From: Sva-07 sp963752815
GTDB lineage: Bacteria; Actinomycetota; Acidimicrobiia; Acidimicrobiales; Ilumatobacteraceae
Length of the DNA: 64,000 nucleotides
Assembly (NCBI GenBank): GCA_963752815.1
Contig: CAVVZI010000015.1
Location: forward strand, 620,001-684,000
Direction: 5' to 3'
Within the stretch, counting starts at the first letter, position 1. The number at the start of each line of letters is the position of its first letter. This document shows, piece by piece, positions 8,562 to 17,142 of this stretch. The notes beneath the pieces were generated by a model. That model was not told where the DNA came from and made no database searches. It saw nothing but the letters and a program-made list of their open reading frames with translations. Position numbers and translations under genes: made by a program.

Positions 8562-10106
8562 GTGGCCCTGATGCGTGTGGTCACCTTCCGGGTTCCAGCA
8601 CACGACACGTCGGACGTGATGCGTGCGCTCACTGAACTCGGGCTCGCGTTCGGACCACGGCGGACCGTGACGACGACGCTGGTCGACACCTTCGACGGGC
8701 GCCTGCATCGGGCCGGGCTGCGGCTCGAACTGCGTCGATCGGAGGGGATCGAACTCGTGCTGTCCGGTGAGCGCGTCGTCCCCGCGCACGTGGCAGTCGA
8801 CGTTGCGCCGCGTGTGCTGGCCGATCTGCCGTCCGGGCCGTTCCGGGCGCGCATCGCCGAGTTGGTCGATGTTCGTGCGTTGTTGCCGCAACTTCGAGTG
8901 CGGATGGATCGCTCCACTGGTGTGTGGCGCGACCGAACCGGCAAGGTGGTGGCGATCGCCGAGTTCCACGAGGACGTCCAGCTCCTGGGCGGGCCGGCCA
9001 TCGATCGGTTCACGACCGTGGAGATCCACGAGGTGCCGGGATACGCCAAACGTTCCGATCGCGTCCTCGAGGTCCTGCGCGACCTCGGCCTCGAGGCGCA
9101 TGTGTCCGACACGCTGAGCCAGTGCGCACAGGTCGCCGGCATCGATCTTGCCGGCTTCAACTCGACTGCAACCGTGCCACTCGCATCTGGAATGGCGGCG
9201 CTGGAGGGATTTCGCGCCGTACTCACCAACCTCGAGGTGGCGATCGCCGCGAACTGGCAGGGCACGATCGATCAGATCGACCCGAAGTTCTTGCACGACC
9301 TGCGCATCGCGGTCCGACGCACGCGCACGGTCCTCGGGGCGTCCAAGTCTGTTCTCCCGGCCGCGATACTCGATCCCGCAAGGGAGGGGTTCGCGTGGCT
9401 GGCGGGTGCCACCGGGGCTGCCCGCGATCTCGATGTCTACCTGCTCGAGTGGGAGCGCTACACCGACCCCCTCGGAGTCGAAGCCGCAGCCGCGTTGGCG
9501 CCGGTGCGCCAATTGCTCGCGCAGCACGGTGCGGACGCGCACGCCGAACTGACGAGTGTGCTGCGATCCGAGCGAGCGGCTGAACTGATGGCCGAGTGGC
9601 GTCGCTGGCTGGCCGAGCCGCTCGGCGACGACACACTGCCGCGACGAGCCGACCGACCGCTCGGCAGGACGGTCGCCAAACGAATCGCACGAGCCCACAA
9701 CACGCTGATCGATCGGGGGCGACTGATCGGACCCGACACGCCGGCAGACGACGTGCACAGTCTTCGCAAGGACGCCAAGAAGCTCCGCTATCTGCTGGAG
9801 TGCTTCGGCAGTCTGCTGCCCGACAAGGCCGGCAGGCAGTACGTGAAGCGGCTGAAGGCACTCCAGGAAAACCTGGGCGAGCATCAGGACGCCGAAGTCC
9901 ACATGATGCTGCTGCGATCACTCGTCGCTGAACTCGACGCCACCGGAGCAACCGCTCGCACCATGGTCGCCATCGGTCAGCTCACCGAACGGCTCGACCA
10001 GACACGAGCAGCCGCCCGCGCCGAGTTCGCCGAACGCTTCGCCGACTACGACAGCGCGGCCACGAAGCGGTCCCTCGACGCCCTGCTCGAGGCGATCGAC
10101 ACATGA
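8562..10106 (+). CDS. CYTH-like plus CHAD domain protein (predicted polyphosphate binding)
   Basis: A 514-residue protein. Residues about 1-195 look like a degenerate CYTH domain: the TLVDTFDGRLHRAGLRLELRR strand region is present but the N-terminal ExExK motif is missing. Residues about 205-510 are an all-helical CHAD domain, with its two conserved basic helices, FLHDLRIAVRRTR (His about 245) and VHSLRKDAKKLRYLLE (about residue 407). CHAD domains are known to bind polyphosphate and target polyphosphate granules. The downstream ParA gene overlaps its stop by ATGA, indicating coupled expression. GTG 8562 or ATG 8571 could be the start; neither has a strong ribosome-binding site. Confidence 0.87.
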   Translation: MALMRVVTFRVPAHDTSDVMRALTELGLAFGPRRTVTTTLVDTFDGRLHRAGLRLELRRSEGIELVLSGERVVPAHVAVDVAPRVLADLPSGPFRARIAELVDVRALLPQLRVRMDRSTGVWRDRTGKVVAIAEFHEDVQLLGGPAIDRFTTVEIHEVPGYAKRSDRVLEVLRDLGLEAHVSDTLSQCAQVAGIDLAGFNSTATVPLASGMAALEGFRAVLTNLEVAIAANWQGTIDQIDPKFLHDLRIAVRRTRTVLGASKSVLPAAILDPAREGFAWLAGATGAARDLDVYLLEWERYTDPLGVEAAAALAPVRQLLAQHGADAHAELTSVLRSERAAELMAEWRRWLAEPLGDDTLPRRADRPLGRTVAKRIARAHNTLIDRGRLIGPDTPADDVHSLRKDAKKLRYLLECFGSLLPDKAGRQYVKRLKALQENLGEHQDAEVHMMLLRSLVAELDATGATARTMVAIGQLTERLDQTRAAARAEFAERFADYDSAATKRSLDALLEAIDT

Positions 10107-10846
10107 AGGTGCTCGCCACCTACAGCATCAAGGGCGGCGTCGGGAAGACGACGACCGCGGTCAACCTCGCCCACCAAGCAGCAGCCGATGGTTCACGGGT
10201 GCTGTTGTGGGACCTCGACCCGCAAGGGGCAGCAACGTTCTTCGTCCGGGTCAAACCCTTCGTCAAAGGCGGCGCCCGGCGTCTCATCAGAAAGTCCGGG
10301 TCGCTCGAAGCGAACATCCGCGCCACCGACGACCCCGCTGTGCACATCGTGCCCGCCGACTTCTCGCTGCGCCATCTCGACCTCGCCCTGGACGACACGA
10401 AACACCCCACGCGGCGCCTCGCAGCAATCCTCGAGCCGATCGCCGACCGGTACGACGTCGCGCTCCTCGACTGTCCTCCAGGGATCACGCTCACCAGCGA
10501 AAGCGTGTTCGGCGCCGCCGACGCGCTGATCGTGCCGACCATCCCCACCACGCTCTCCGCGCGCACCCTCGACCAACTCACCGACTTCCTCGCCCAGCAC
10601 CCACCGGCGCCGCTCGTCCTGCCGTTCGCCTCGATGGTCGATCGACGCAAACGTCTGCAACGTGAGATCGTCGCCCACCTGATGACCGACATCACCGGGT
10701 TCCTGCCCACCGCGATCCCGAACGCGAGCATCATCGAGCAGATGGGGATCCAACGATCACCGATCGCTGCGTTCGCCCCCAAGAGTCCCGCCGCGCTTGC
10801 CTACCGACAACTGTGGGCCGACATCACCGAACGACTCTGGGCCTGA
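10103..10846 (+). CDS. ParA/MinD-family ATPase encoded with a CHAD protein
   Basis: A 247-residue ParA-type ATPase. The deviant Walker A KGGVGKTT (residues 10-17) carries the signature Lys, WDLDPQGAAT is the A-prime region, and LLDCPPGIT is Walker B. There is no N-terminal DNA-binding domain, so it resembles cargo-positioning ParAs rather than plasmid-type ones. It overlaps the CHAD gene by ATGA and no ParB-like gene follows; the chromosomal parA-parB pair with parS sites lies at 58.6 kb. The context suggests it positions or segregates a CHAD-bound cargo such as polyphosphate granules; that is inference. Its end overlaps the convergent SRPBCC gene by 23 bp. Confidence 0.85.
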   Translation: MKVLATYSIKGGVGKTTTAVNLAHQAAADGSRVLLWDLDPQGAATFFVRVKPFVKGGARRLIRKSGSLEANIRATDDPAVHIVPADFSLRHLDLALDDTKHPTRRLAAILEPIADRYDVALLDCPPGITLTSESVFGAADALIVPTIPTTLSARTLDQLTDFLAQHPPAPLVLPFASMVDRRKRLQREIVAHLMTDITGFLPTAIPNASIIEQMGIQRSPIAAFAPKSPAALAYRQLWADITERLWA

Positions 10847-11270
10847 GTTCTGCGAGTTCTGCGAGCCGACCGAGGTCGCCGGCGAGGTTGTGGCGCATCA
10901 TGCGCGCGAGCAGACGCCCGAACATCCGCTCTGCACCGGTGAGACGGATGTGCATCGTCAGCTCGACCACGCAGCTCGACTCGTCCAGCGGCTCGACGCT
11001 CCTGGTGCCGTGCGCCTTCGACGCGTTCCAGGCGAACGAGTGCCCGGCTCGCAGGTCGGTGACCTCGCCGGGAATTCGGTACGTACGGCCGCCGAACCGG
11101 AGGACCTCGAGCGTGGTGGTGCCCGTGCGGGCGGGTCCCGGGGGCTGCGGGTTCATCGCCGAGACGCCTTTGCGCCAGCGGGGATCGACGTCGTAATCGG
11201 ACACGAGCGCCCAGACCGTGGCTGCCGGGCGTTCGATGACGGCGGTCTCGTGAAATGTCGCGGTCCGCAC
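10824..11270 (-). CDS. SRPBCC (START/polyketide cyclase-like) family protein
   Basis: About 148 residues from GTG 11270, which lies one base after the stop of the upstream SnoaL-like gene, so the two are probably co-translated. The fold is recognised from VIERPAATVWALVSDYDVDPRWRKG, the GxRTYRIPGEVTDL strand and the C-terminal helix MFGRLLARMMRHNLAGDLGRLAEL. Members bind hydrophobic ligands or act as cyclases and stress proteins; no substrate can be assigned. The frame is open further upstream to 11345, but that would overlap the neighbour heavily. Confidence 0.8.
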   Translation of the reverse strand: MRTATFHETAVIERPAATVWALVSDYDVDPRWRKGVSAMNPQPPGPARTGTTTLEVLRFGGRTYRIPGEVTDLRAGHSFAWNASKAHGTRSVEPLDESSCVVELTMHIRLTGAERMFGRLLARMMRHNLAGDLGRLAELAELRPRVVR

Positions 11271-11271
11271 G

Positions 11272-11664
11272 TCAGCTCCAGAATTCGTCGACGGGAGCCT
11301 GGTCCCGGTTGTGGAACCAGATCTCGGCGATGCGGTCGTCGTCACCGAGCCGGAACAGGTGGATGGTGTGGTTGACGAGTGGAGTGCGCCCGGCGCGTTG
11401 GGCGGTCACCCGCACGTAGGCGCCAATGTGAGACTTGCCGCCGAGGACCTCGATCAGCTCCATGTGCTCGCCGTCGGTGGTGGCCTCGCGGGTGCGCTGC
11501 AGGAAGCCGCCCACGCCCGCGAGGCCGTGGTGATCACCAGACAGTGGATGAACGCCCGGTACGTGCAGGATCACGTCGGGCTCGAGCGATGACGCGAGCA
11601 CGGACGGATCGAATGCTCCTGGAGTGGAATAGAGCGCCTCGATTCGATCGGTGATGTAGTTCAT
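11272..11664 (-). CDS. SnoaL-like / NTF2-fold protein
   Basis: A protein of about 130 residues with the NTF2-like pattern: an N-terminal helix (YITDRIEALYSTPGAFDPSVL), the strand DVILHVPGVHPLSGDHHG with the pocket His residues, and a C-terminal IAEIWFHNRDQAPVDEFWS typical of SnoaL-type polyketide cyclases and related enzymes. ATG 11664 is preferred to the frame start at 11709 because the extra residues are encoded by the palindromic operator. It is divergent from a MarR gene and precedes the SRPBCC gene by one base, so both are probably MarR-controlled. Confidence 0.8.
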   Translation of the reverse strand: MNYITDRIEALYSTPGAFDPSVLASSLEPDVILHVPGVHPLSGDHHGLAGVGGFLQRTREATTDGEHMELIEVLGGKSHIGAYVRVTAQRAGRTPLVNHTIHLFRLGDDDRIAEIWFHNRDQAPVDEFWS

Positions 11665-11665
11665 G

Positions 11666-11694
11666 TTCGTATAATACGAATTCGAATATTCGAA
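11666..11694. promoter_or_regulatory. Two adjacent perfect palindromes, predicted MarR operator
   Basis: TTCGTATAATACGAA (11666-11680, odd palindrome centred on 11673) is followed directly by TTCGAATATTCGAA (11681-11694, perfect 14-bp palindrome). A further half-site TTCGTAT is at 11710-11716. The block is AT-rich in GC-rich surroundings and lies between the divergent SnoaL-like gene and the MarR gene. Dimeric winged-helix regulators of the MarR family bind such sites in their own divergent promoters. Confidence 0.7.
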
Positions 11695-11726
11695 GTCAAA
11701 TAATTCCATTTCGTATCATCGTTGGC

Positions 11727-11732
11727 TAGAGT
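11727..11732 (+). promoter_or_regulatory. Predicted -10 element (TAGAGT) of the MarR gene
   Basis: TAGAGT fits TANNNT and ends 7 nt before ATG 11740. No Shine-Dalgarno is present, so the transcript is likely leaderless. The palindromic operator lies immediately upstream, where a bound regulator would block RNA polymerase. Confidence 0.45.
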
Positions 11733-11739
11733 CGCTGTC

Positions 11740-12268
11740 ATGGCCGACGTCGTCGACGAATTCATCGAGCAGTGGCGCGCGGAGCGACCCGACCTGCGGC
11801 TCGACGCCATGGCGTCCATCGGGCGTCTCGGGCGGGTGATGGGTCTGGGTACTCGGGTGATCGAGGCGACCCTGCAGCGGCACGATCTGCGCCTGAGTGA
11901 CTTCGATGTGCTCGCAACACTGCGCCGCCTGGGCCCGCCCTATGTCGCGGCGCCGTCGCGGGTCACACAATCGCTGATGCTGTCGCCGGCGACCCTGACG
12001 AGTCGCCTCGACCGGCTCGAGAACATGGGGCTGGTCGAGCGACGCGCCGATCCGGAGGATCGTCGCAGCCTGCTCGTGGCGCTCACCGACGCCGGTTTCG
12101 ACCGGGTCGACGCCGCGGTCACCGATCATGTCGAGACCGAGGAGGCAGATCCTCGGCGTGCTCACGGCGAAGCAGCGTCGGTCGCTCGACGACGCGCTCA
12201 GCACGTTGTTGCAGTCGCTGGAATCCGGGCCAGACCCGCAGCACCATCGCGAACCGAACGCGAAATGA
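11740..12268 (+). pseudogene. MarR family transcriptional regulator, frameshifted near its C-terminus
   Basis: Winged-helix regulator. The HTH is visible at RLSDFDVLATLRRLGPPYVA followed by LTQS-type recognition-helix sequence (SLMLSPATLTSRLDRLENMG) and the wing LVERRADPEDRRSLLVALTDAG. After DHVETE near 12140 the frame runs into an Ala/Arg-rich non-homologous tail. Removing one G near 12141 gives QILGVLTAKQRRSLDDALSTLLQSLE, a normal C-terminal dimerisation helix, ending at the TGA at 12268. It probably represses itself and the divergent SnoaL-like/SRPBCC pair through the adjacent palindromes. The inserted base may be a sequencing artefact. Confidence 0.82.
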
Positions 12269-12323
12269 CCGCCCGTAGCGGCGAGTGCCGGAGCGATGCG
12301 CTGGAGCGCGAGCGGTCGAGTCT

Positions 12324-12722
12324 TCAGGCGAAGAATGCGTCCATCGCCGCTTCGTCGCTGAACATGTTGTCGAGCGAGACGATCTTGCCGTCGCGGACGA
12401 CCATGCGCTGCAGGGCGCTCTGGTCCAGGGTCATGCCGTCGCGTTCAGCGGTCATGTGGAAGAAGCCGAGCACGGAGTCGTCGCCGACGGCGACCAGATC
12501 GCGCGGCCGTGCCGAGAACGTCCCGCCACTGATCTCGAACACGGTGCGCGCGACGTCGCCGATCTCCTGATGGCCGCGTCGCGGGCCGGCGATCTTCGAG
12601 TGGCCGGCGTTGGTCCACACGCCGTCGTCGTCCCACAGGGACAAGAAACCTTCGAGGTCGGCAGCAACCCAGTAGTCCCAGGCCTGCTGCGCGACGCTGA
12701 GCGGTGAACGATCCCCCATCAT
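12324..12722 (-). CDS. NTF2-like / SnoaL-type protein
   Basis: A 132-residue protein of the NTF2-like fold, recognised from QQAWDYWVAADLEGFLSLWDDD, the GVWTNAGHSKIAGPRRG segment and the strand VLGFFHMTAERDGMTLDQSALQRMVVRDGKIV. Proteins of this type include ketosteroid-isomerase-like enzymes and many uncharacterised ones; no reaction can be given. The ATG has a GAGAGGGG Shine-Dalgarno. It is unrelated in sequence to the SnoaL-like protein ending at 11272 beyond the fold. Confidence 0.78.
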   Translation of the reverse strand: MMGDRSPLSVAQQAWDYWVAADLEGFLSLWDDDGVWTNAGHSKIAGPRRGHQEIGDVARTVFEISGGTFSARPRDLVAVGDDSVLGFFHMTAERDGMTLDQSALQRMVVRDGKIVSLDNMFSDEAAMDAFFA

Positions 12723-12814
12723 GAGCCCCTCTCTCCCACGAAGAACGGTACGCCGAGTCGGCGCTGATGACCAGGAGGAATCTGCCGCTCGTCCGCTACA
12801 ACCGAAACTGACGG

Positions 12815-13654
12815 GTGGAGCCCACCGTGGGCGTGGTGCACGACCTGAAAGACTGGGTGATCGTGGTTGACGACGATCGACGTGCGATGTGGAACGCCAA
12901 CGCAGGGTCGTGGACAGAGCTGTCGCGTGCCGGGTTCGACGTCTATCGCGACCTGGTGAACACGCCGGCGTTCTTCGCCATGCTGCCGTCGGTTGCGGAC
13001 TGCTCTGGACTCGATCTGGGCTGCGGTGAGGGTCACAACACTCGTCTGCTCGCCGAGCGGGGTGCGAACGTCGTCGCCCTCGACATCGCAGACGCGTTCG
13101 TCGCGGCCGCTGCGGCAGTCGGGCGCAGCGGTGTCAGGTTCGTCATCGCTGACGGCGCGACGCTGCCGTTCGCCAGCGGATCCTTCGACTTCGTGACCGC
13201 CTTCATGAGCCTGATGGACGTCGGCGACCCGGAGTCGACCTTGCGCGAGATGCAGCGCGTGCTCAAGCCGGACGGGTTCGTCCAGTTCTCCGTCGTGCAC
13301 CCTGCGACGGCGACCCCGATCCGACGCTGGGTCGACGACGAATCTGGCCGGCGCGAGGCGCTGGCGATCGGGAACTACTTCTTCGAAGGCCCGATCACCG
13401 AGCGATGGACCTTCGGCGCCGCACCCGCTGAGATCCGCGAGCGTCACGAGCCCTTCACGGTCACGTATGCACGGCGCACCCTGACGGGATGGGTGAACGC
13501 CGTGCTGGCGGCCGGGCTCTCGATCGAGGCGATCGCCGAGCCTCATGCCGACGAGGAGACCGCACGCGACCACCCCGAAGTCGCCGACACGAGGATCGTC
13601 CCGTACTTCCTGATACTGCGCGCTCGCAAGCCGCTCGCGTTGAACTCGTCGTGA
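12815..13654 (+). CDS. Class I SAM-dependent methyltransferase
   Basis: A 279-residue protein with the Rossmann methyltransferase motifs: motif I LDLGCGEGHN (about residues 67-76), acidic motif VVALDIADAF, motif II VRFVIADGATLPFASGSFDFV and the post-II region LREMQRVLKPDGF. The organisation is that of UbiE/Methyltransf_11 proteins acting on small molecules; the substrate is unknown. GTG 12815 is the longest start; ATG 12888 (MWNANAGSW) is an alternative that keeps the whole domain. Confidence 0.85.
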   Translation: MEPTVGVVHDLKDWVIVVDDDRRAMWNANAGSWTELSRAGFDVYRDLVNTPAFFAMLPSVADCSGLDLGCGEGHNTRLLAERGANVVALDIADAFVAAAAAVGRSGVRFVIADGATLPFASGSFDFVTAFMSLMDVGDPESTLREMQRVLKPDGFVQFSVVHPATATPIRRWVDDESGRREALAIGNYFFEGPITERWTFGAAPAEIRERHEPFTVTYARRTLTGWVNAVLAAGLSIEAIAEPHADEETARDHPEVADTRIVPYFLILRARKPLALNSS

Positions 13655-13665
13655 GCCGCAGATCG

Positions 13666-15018
13666 TCAGTCGGTCTGACCGGTCGGACCGCCTTGACCCG
13701 AGCCCGCAGGCTCGTGCACGATTCCAGGCAGACAGATGGCACTGCCGATGAGTGCTGCAGTCAGCGACGCGACGAGCACACCGAGCTTCGCCTCGTCGGC
13801 ATGAATGCTCTCGCCGAACGCGAGGTCGGTGACGAAGAGCGACACGGTGAAGCCGATTCCCGCGAGCGCGCCGGCACCGACCACATATCGTTTGGTCACC
13901 GAGTCCGGCAGTCTGCCGACCCGGAGGCGGACGGCGAGCAAGGTGGCGATCGTGATCCCGATCGGCTTGCCGAGCACGAGTCCGAGGATCACACCCCATG
14001 TCACCGGTTGCGACATGATGTGACCGAACTCGCCGGTGGGCACTCGGATGCCCGCGTTGGCGAGTGCGAACACGGGCACGACGACGAATGCCGACCAGGG
14101 ATGCAGCCGGAACTCGAGCCATTCCACGACCGACACCGACTCCTGGGCATGACGTGACAGCCGAGACGCAGCCTGGATGTCCTCGAGTTCGAGCAATTCG
14201 CCGAGCTCCGCAGCATCGACGAGCGTCGGATCACGACGCGGGGTCACGGGCGCGAGGAGCCCGAATGCGACCCCGGTGAGCGTCGTGGAGATGTGGGCTT
14301 CGTGGAGGCTCCACCAGCAGAGCGCTCCGAGCGCGAGATACACACCGATGAACGGAACCCTGGACCGCATGAGGTAGGCGACGACGACGGTCGACACCGC
14401 CGCCGCCAGCCATGGGAGTGAGACGCCGTTGCTGTAGAAGATGGCGATGACGACGATGGCGCCGATGTCGTCGGCGATCGCCAACGCGAGCAGGAACAAC
14501 TTGAGCCATGACGGCACGCGTCGGCCGAGCAGGGCGACCACGCCGGCGACGATCGCGATGTCCGTCGCCATCGGGATCCCCCACCCCCGTGAGCCGCTTC
14601 CACCTGCGTTCAGCATGGCGAAGATGACGGCCGGGGCGATCATCCCGCCGGCGGCGGCGATCACGGGAAGCGCCGCCTGCTTCGGGTCTCTCAGCTCGCC
14701 CTGGGTGACCTCCCGTTTGATCTCGAGTCCGGCGACGAAGAAGAACAGCACCATCGCCAGGTCGTTGATCCAGTCGCGCAGCGTCAGGCTCAGCTCTTGC
14801 GACCCGATCGACACACTGATGTCGGTGCCCCAGAGTTCGAAGTAGCTCGACCACCATGGTGAGTTGGCCCACGCCAGCGCGATGAAGGCGGCGAGGACGA
14901 GGAGCACCCCCGCGCTGGCCTCCGCGTGGAGAAAGTCCACGAGGGGGCGAATTCGCCGTGGCGCCGATCTGTCAGGTTCGACTCCGATGTGGGAGGGAGG
15001 GGTCGACAAGGAGGTCAT
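13666..15018 (-). CDS. nhaA: Na+/H+ antiporter NhaA
   Basis: A 450-residue NhaA-type antiporter that exports Na+ in exchange for H+. The ion-binding Asp pair is at residues 183-184 in LALAIADDIGAIVV, with the upstream conserved Asp at about 153 in PMATDIAIVAGV. The N-terminal FLHAEASAGVLLVLAAF and VLFFFVAGLEIKREV segments are characteristic. It is slightly longer than the E. coli enzyme because of hydrophilic N- and C-terminal tails. It lies 120 bp downstream of glnK on the same strand and may be a separate unit. Confidence 0.94.
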   Translation of the reverse strand: MTSLSTPPSHIGVEPDRSAPRRIRPLVDFLHAEASAGVLLVLAAFIALAWANSPWWSSYFELWGTDISVSIGSQELSLTLRDWINDLAMVLFFFVAGLEIKREVTQGELRDPKQAALPVIAAAGGMIAPAVIFAMLNAGGSGSRGWGIPMATDIAIVAGVVALLGRRVPSWLKLFLLALAIADDIGAIVVIAIFYSNGVSLPWLAAAVSTVVVAYLMRSRVPFIGVYLALGALCWWSLHEAHISTTLTGVAFGLLAPVTPRRDPTLVDAAELGELLELEDIQAASRLSRHAQESVSVVEWLEFRLHPWSAFVVVPVFALANAGIRVPTGEFGHIMSQPVTWGVILGLVLGKPIGITIATLLAVRLRVGRLPDSVTKRYVVGAGALAGIGFTVSLFVTDLAFGESIHADEAKLGVLVASLTAALIGSAICLPGIVHEPAGSGQGGPTGQTD

Positions 15019-15138
15019 TCTGGTGGCTCGCAGGGTTCACCGTCGTGCGCGGATGGCAGCCGATGCGCGACAGCGCTCCTGGTCGAGGACAGACCAGGAG
15101 CGCCGCCGCAACTCGACGACGACGCGCCGTCGTCGGTC

Positions 15139-15477
15139 CTAGAGGGCGTCCGCTCCTTCTTCTCCGGTGCGGATCCGAACGAGCCGGTCGACGCTGGTCA
15201 CCCAGATCTTGCCGTCACCGATCTTTCCGGTGCTGGCAGAACCGGCGATCGCTTCGACGACCGCATCCACCGTTCCGTCGTCGACCACGACGGTGAGCTC
15301 GACCTTGGGAACGAAGTCGATCTTGTACTCGGCTCCGCGATAGGTCTCGGTGTGTCCGCCCTGTCGGCCGAAACCGCGGACCTCGGTCACCGTGACGCCG
15401 GCGACCCCTACGGCCTTCAGTGCATCCTTGACGTCATCGAGTTTGAACGGTTTGACGATTGCCGTGATGAGTTTCAT
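15139..15477 (-). CDS. glnK: Nitrogen regulatory protein P-II (GlnK/GlnB)
   Basis: A 112-residue PII signalling protein, with MKLITAIVKPFKLDDVKDAL at its start, the T-loop region GHTETYRGAEYKIDFVPK, and the C-terminal signature KIGDGKIWVTSVDRLVRIRTGE. PII trimers sense ATP/ADP and 2-oxoglutarate and plug the AmtB channel. It follows amt by 27 bp, the usual amtB-glnK arrangement. The T-loop Tyr (in EYK) that is uridylylated or adenylylated in other bacteria is present. Confidence 0.95.
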   Translation of the reverse strand: MKLITAIVKPFKLDDVKDALKAVGVAGVTVTEVRGFGRQGGHTETYRGAEYKIDFVPKVELTVVVDDGTVDAVVEAIAGSASTGKIGDGKIWVTSVDRLVRIRTGEEGADAL

Positions 15478-15504
15478 GTAGTGCTCCTGGCTCTCTCGGA
15501 CCGC

Positions 15505-16959
15505 TCAGCGGCTCACGAATTCGGGGTATGCGGCGACGCCCATCTCCGGGATGTCGAGACCTGCGATCTCGTCTTCCTCGCTCGAGCGGATGCCGCCCTT
15601 GCCCATGGACTTGGAGATCTTGTCCTGGAGTTTGAAGAAGCCGAAGGCGAGACCGAAGATGACGGTCCAGATCACCGCGAGGCCGAGTGCCTGCGCACCG
15701 AGCTGGCCCCAGTCGCCCTTGATGATGCCTTCGACTCCTTCGCTCGTCGAACCGTTCCAGGCGGCGCCGTAGCTGCCGTTGGAGAAGATGCCGACGGCGA
15801 GCACACCGAACGAGCCGCACACACCGTGGACCGAGATCGCGCCCACCGGGTCGTCGACCTTGAGCTTGCGCTCCACGAAGAACACCGACTCGATGACCAG
15901 TACGCCGGCGATGCATCCGATGACGGCTGCCGCCCATGGAGCGACGAACGCGCACGGCGCGGTGATTGCCACGAGACCGGCGAGCATGCCGTTGGCCATC
16001 ATGCCGGGGTCTGGCTTGCCGGTGCGCTGGGTGATCCACAGCATGGCGATGATGGCGCCGAAGGCACCGGCGATCGCGGTGTTCGTCGCGACCGTTGCGA
16101 ACTGGACGTCGGTGGCGGCGAAGGTCGACGCGGCGTTGAAGCCGAACCAGCCGAACAGCAGAATGAACGTGCCGAGCAGGGCCATCGGGATGTGGTGGCC
16201 CGGGATCGCCTTCGGGGTTCCGTCGGCATCGAACTTTCCGATGCGTGCTCCGAGCACGAGTGCACCTGCGAGGGCAGCTGCGCCACCGACCGCGTGCACG
16301 ACGCCGGAACCGGCGAAGTCCGTGTATCCCGCGCCGAGGTTCATGGTGTCCCACGTCTTCGCCAGCCAGCCGCCGCCCCACGTCCACGCCGCGAACAGCG
16401 GGTAGTAGATGGCGCCGCAGAACAGGCCCCAGATCACGAAGCTGCCCCACTTCCACCGTTCAGCCATCGACCCGGTCGGGATCGTGGCAACGGTGTCCAT
16501 GAAGGCGACCATGTAGAGGAAGAGCCCGAGCAGGGCCGGCGTGATCGTGCCGGTGCTCAACGCCCAACCTCCCTGGAACAGGAACACCCAGTTTCCCGAC
16601 CCGAGGAGCGGTTCGCCGACCGGAGAATCCAGACCGATGAGGGATGTACTGAATCCGCCGAAGGCAAGTGGGAAACCGATGAAGAAGAAGCCGATGAAGC
16701 CGAGGCCGAAGATGGCGAAGTTCGTCGAGACGACGTGGGCCGCGTGCTTCGCCCGACAGAAGCCGGTCTCGACGAGCGCGAATCCCGCTTGCATGAAGAT
16801 GACCAAGACCGCACCGATGACGACCCAGAGCAGGTTGACCTGCTGGCCGAGCACGGTGACGGGATCGGGTTCTTGGGCATTGGCGATTGTCGGGAACAGT
16901 GCGATCGCACCGAGTCCCGCGACTGCGCCAAGTGTGAGTCGAAGCGCACGTTTGCGCAC
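15505..16959 (-). CDS. amt: Ammonium transporter Amt
   Basis: A 484-residue ammonium channel with an N-terminal signal or first hydrophobic segment (ALRLTLGAVAGLGAIALF), the conserved MQAGFALVETGF and about 11 membrane helices. Pore landmarks are visible, including DFAGSGVVHAVGG and the ANGMLAGLVAITAPCAFV region. The open frame continues to 17106, but GTG 16959 is chosen because a strong AGGAGGA lies 6 nt upstream. It is first in an operon with glnK. Confidence 0.94.
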   Translation of the reverse strand: MRKRALRLTLGAVAGLGAIALFPTIANAQEPDPVTVLGQQVNLLWVVIGAVLVIFMQAGFALVETGFCRAKHAAHVVSTNFAIFGLGFIGFFFIGFPLAFGGFSTSLIGLDSPVGEPLLGSGNWVFLFQGGWALSTGTITPALLGLFLYMVAFMDTVATIPTGSMAERWKWGSFVIWGLFCGAIYYPLFAAWTWGGGWLAKTWDTMNLGAGYTDFAGSGVVHAVGGAAALAGALVLGARIGKFDADGTPKAIPGHHIPMALLGTFILLFGWFGFNAASTFAATDVQFATVATNTAIAGAFGAIIAMLWITQRTGKPDPGMMANGMLAGLVAITAPCAFVAPWAAAVIGCIAGVLVIESVFFVERKLKVDDPVGAISVHGVCGSFGVLAVGIFSNGSYGAAWNGSTSEGVEGIIKGDWGQLGAQALGLAVIWTVIFGLAFGFFKLQDKISKSMGKGGIRSSEEDEIAGLDIPEMGVAAYPEFVSR

Positions 16960-17142
16960 GAAGTTCCTCCTGGTAGAGCGATAGACGGGCACCCCTGCTC
17001 GGCTGCGTTGCCGCCCAGGTTGCGGCGCACTGTAAGCCGGACGCATTTCGCGGGTATCGCTCAAATGTTTCCAATGCATTAACCCGGCGGGGCGACCAGC
17101 TCGCATCTCAACGGTGCCGTCGGACGCGAGACTGACTCGCGA

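Noticed and set aside
14926..17082. A 718-codon plus-strand frame opposite amt, glnK and nhaA
   Set aside because: Antisense shadow of well-supported genes; no motif of its own.
17061..17085. GlnR-like box upstream of amt (GTTAA, then GAAAC on the minus strand)
   Set aside because: The spacing is 7 rather than 6 and the first half-site has a mismatch; nothing else supports it.
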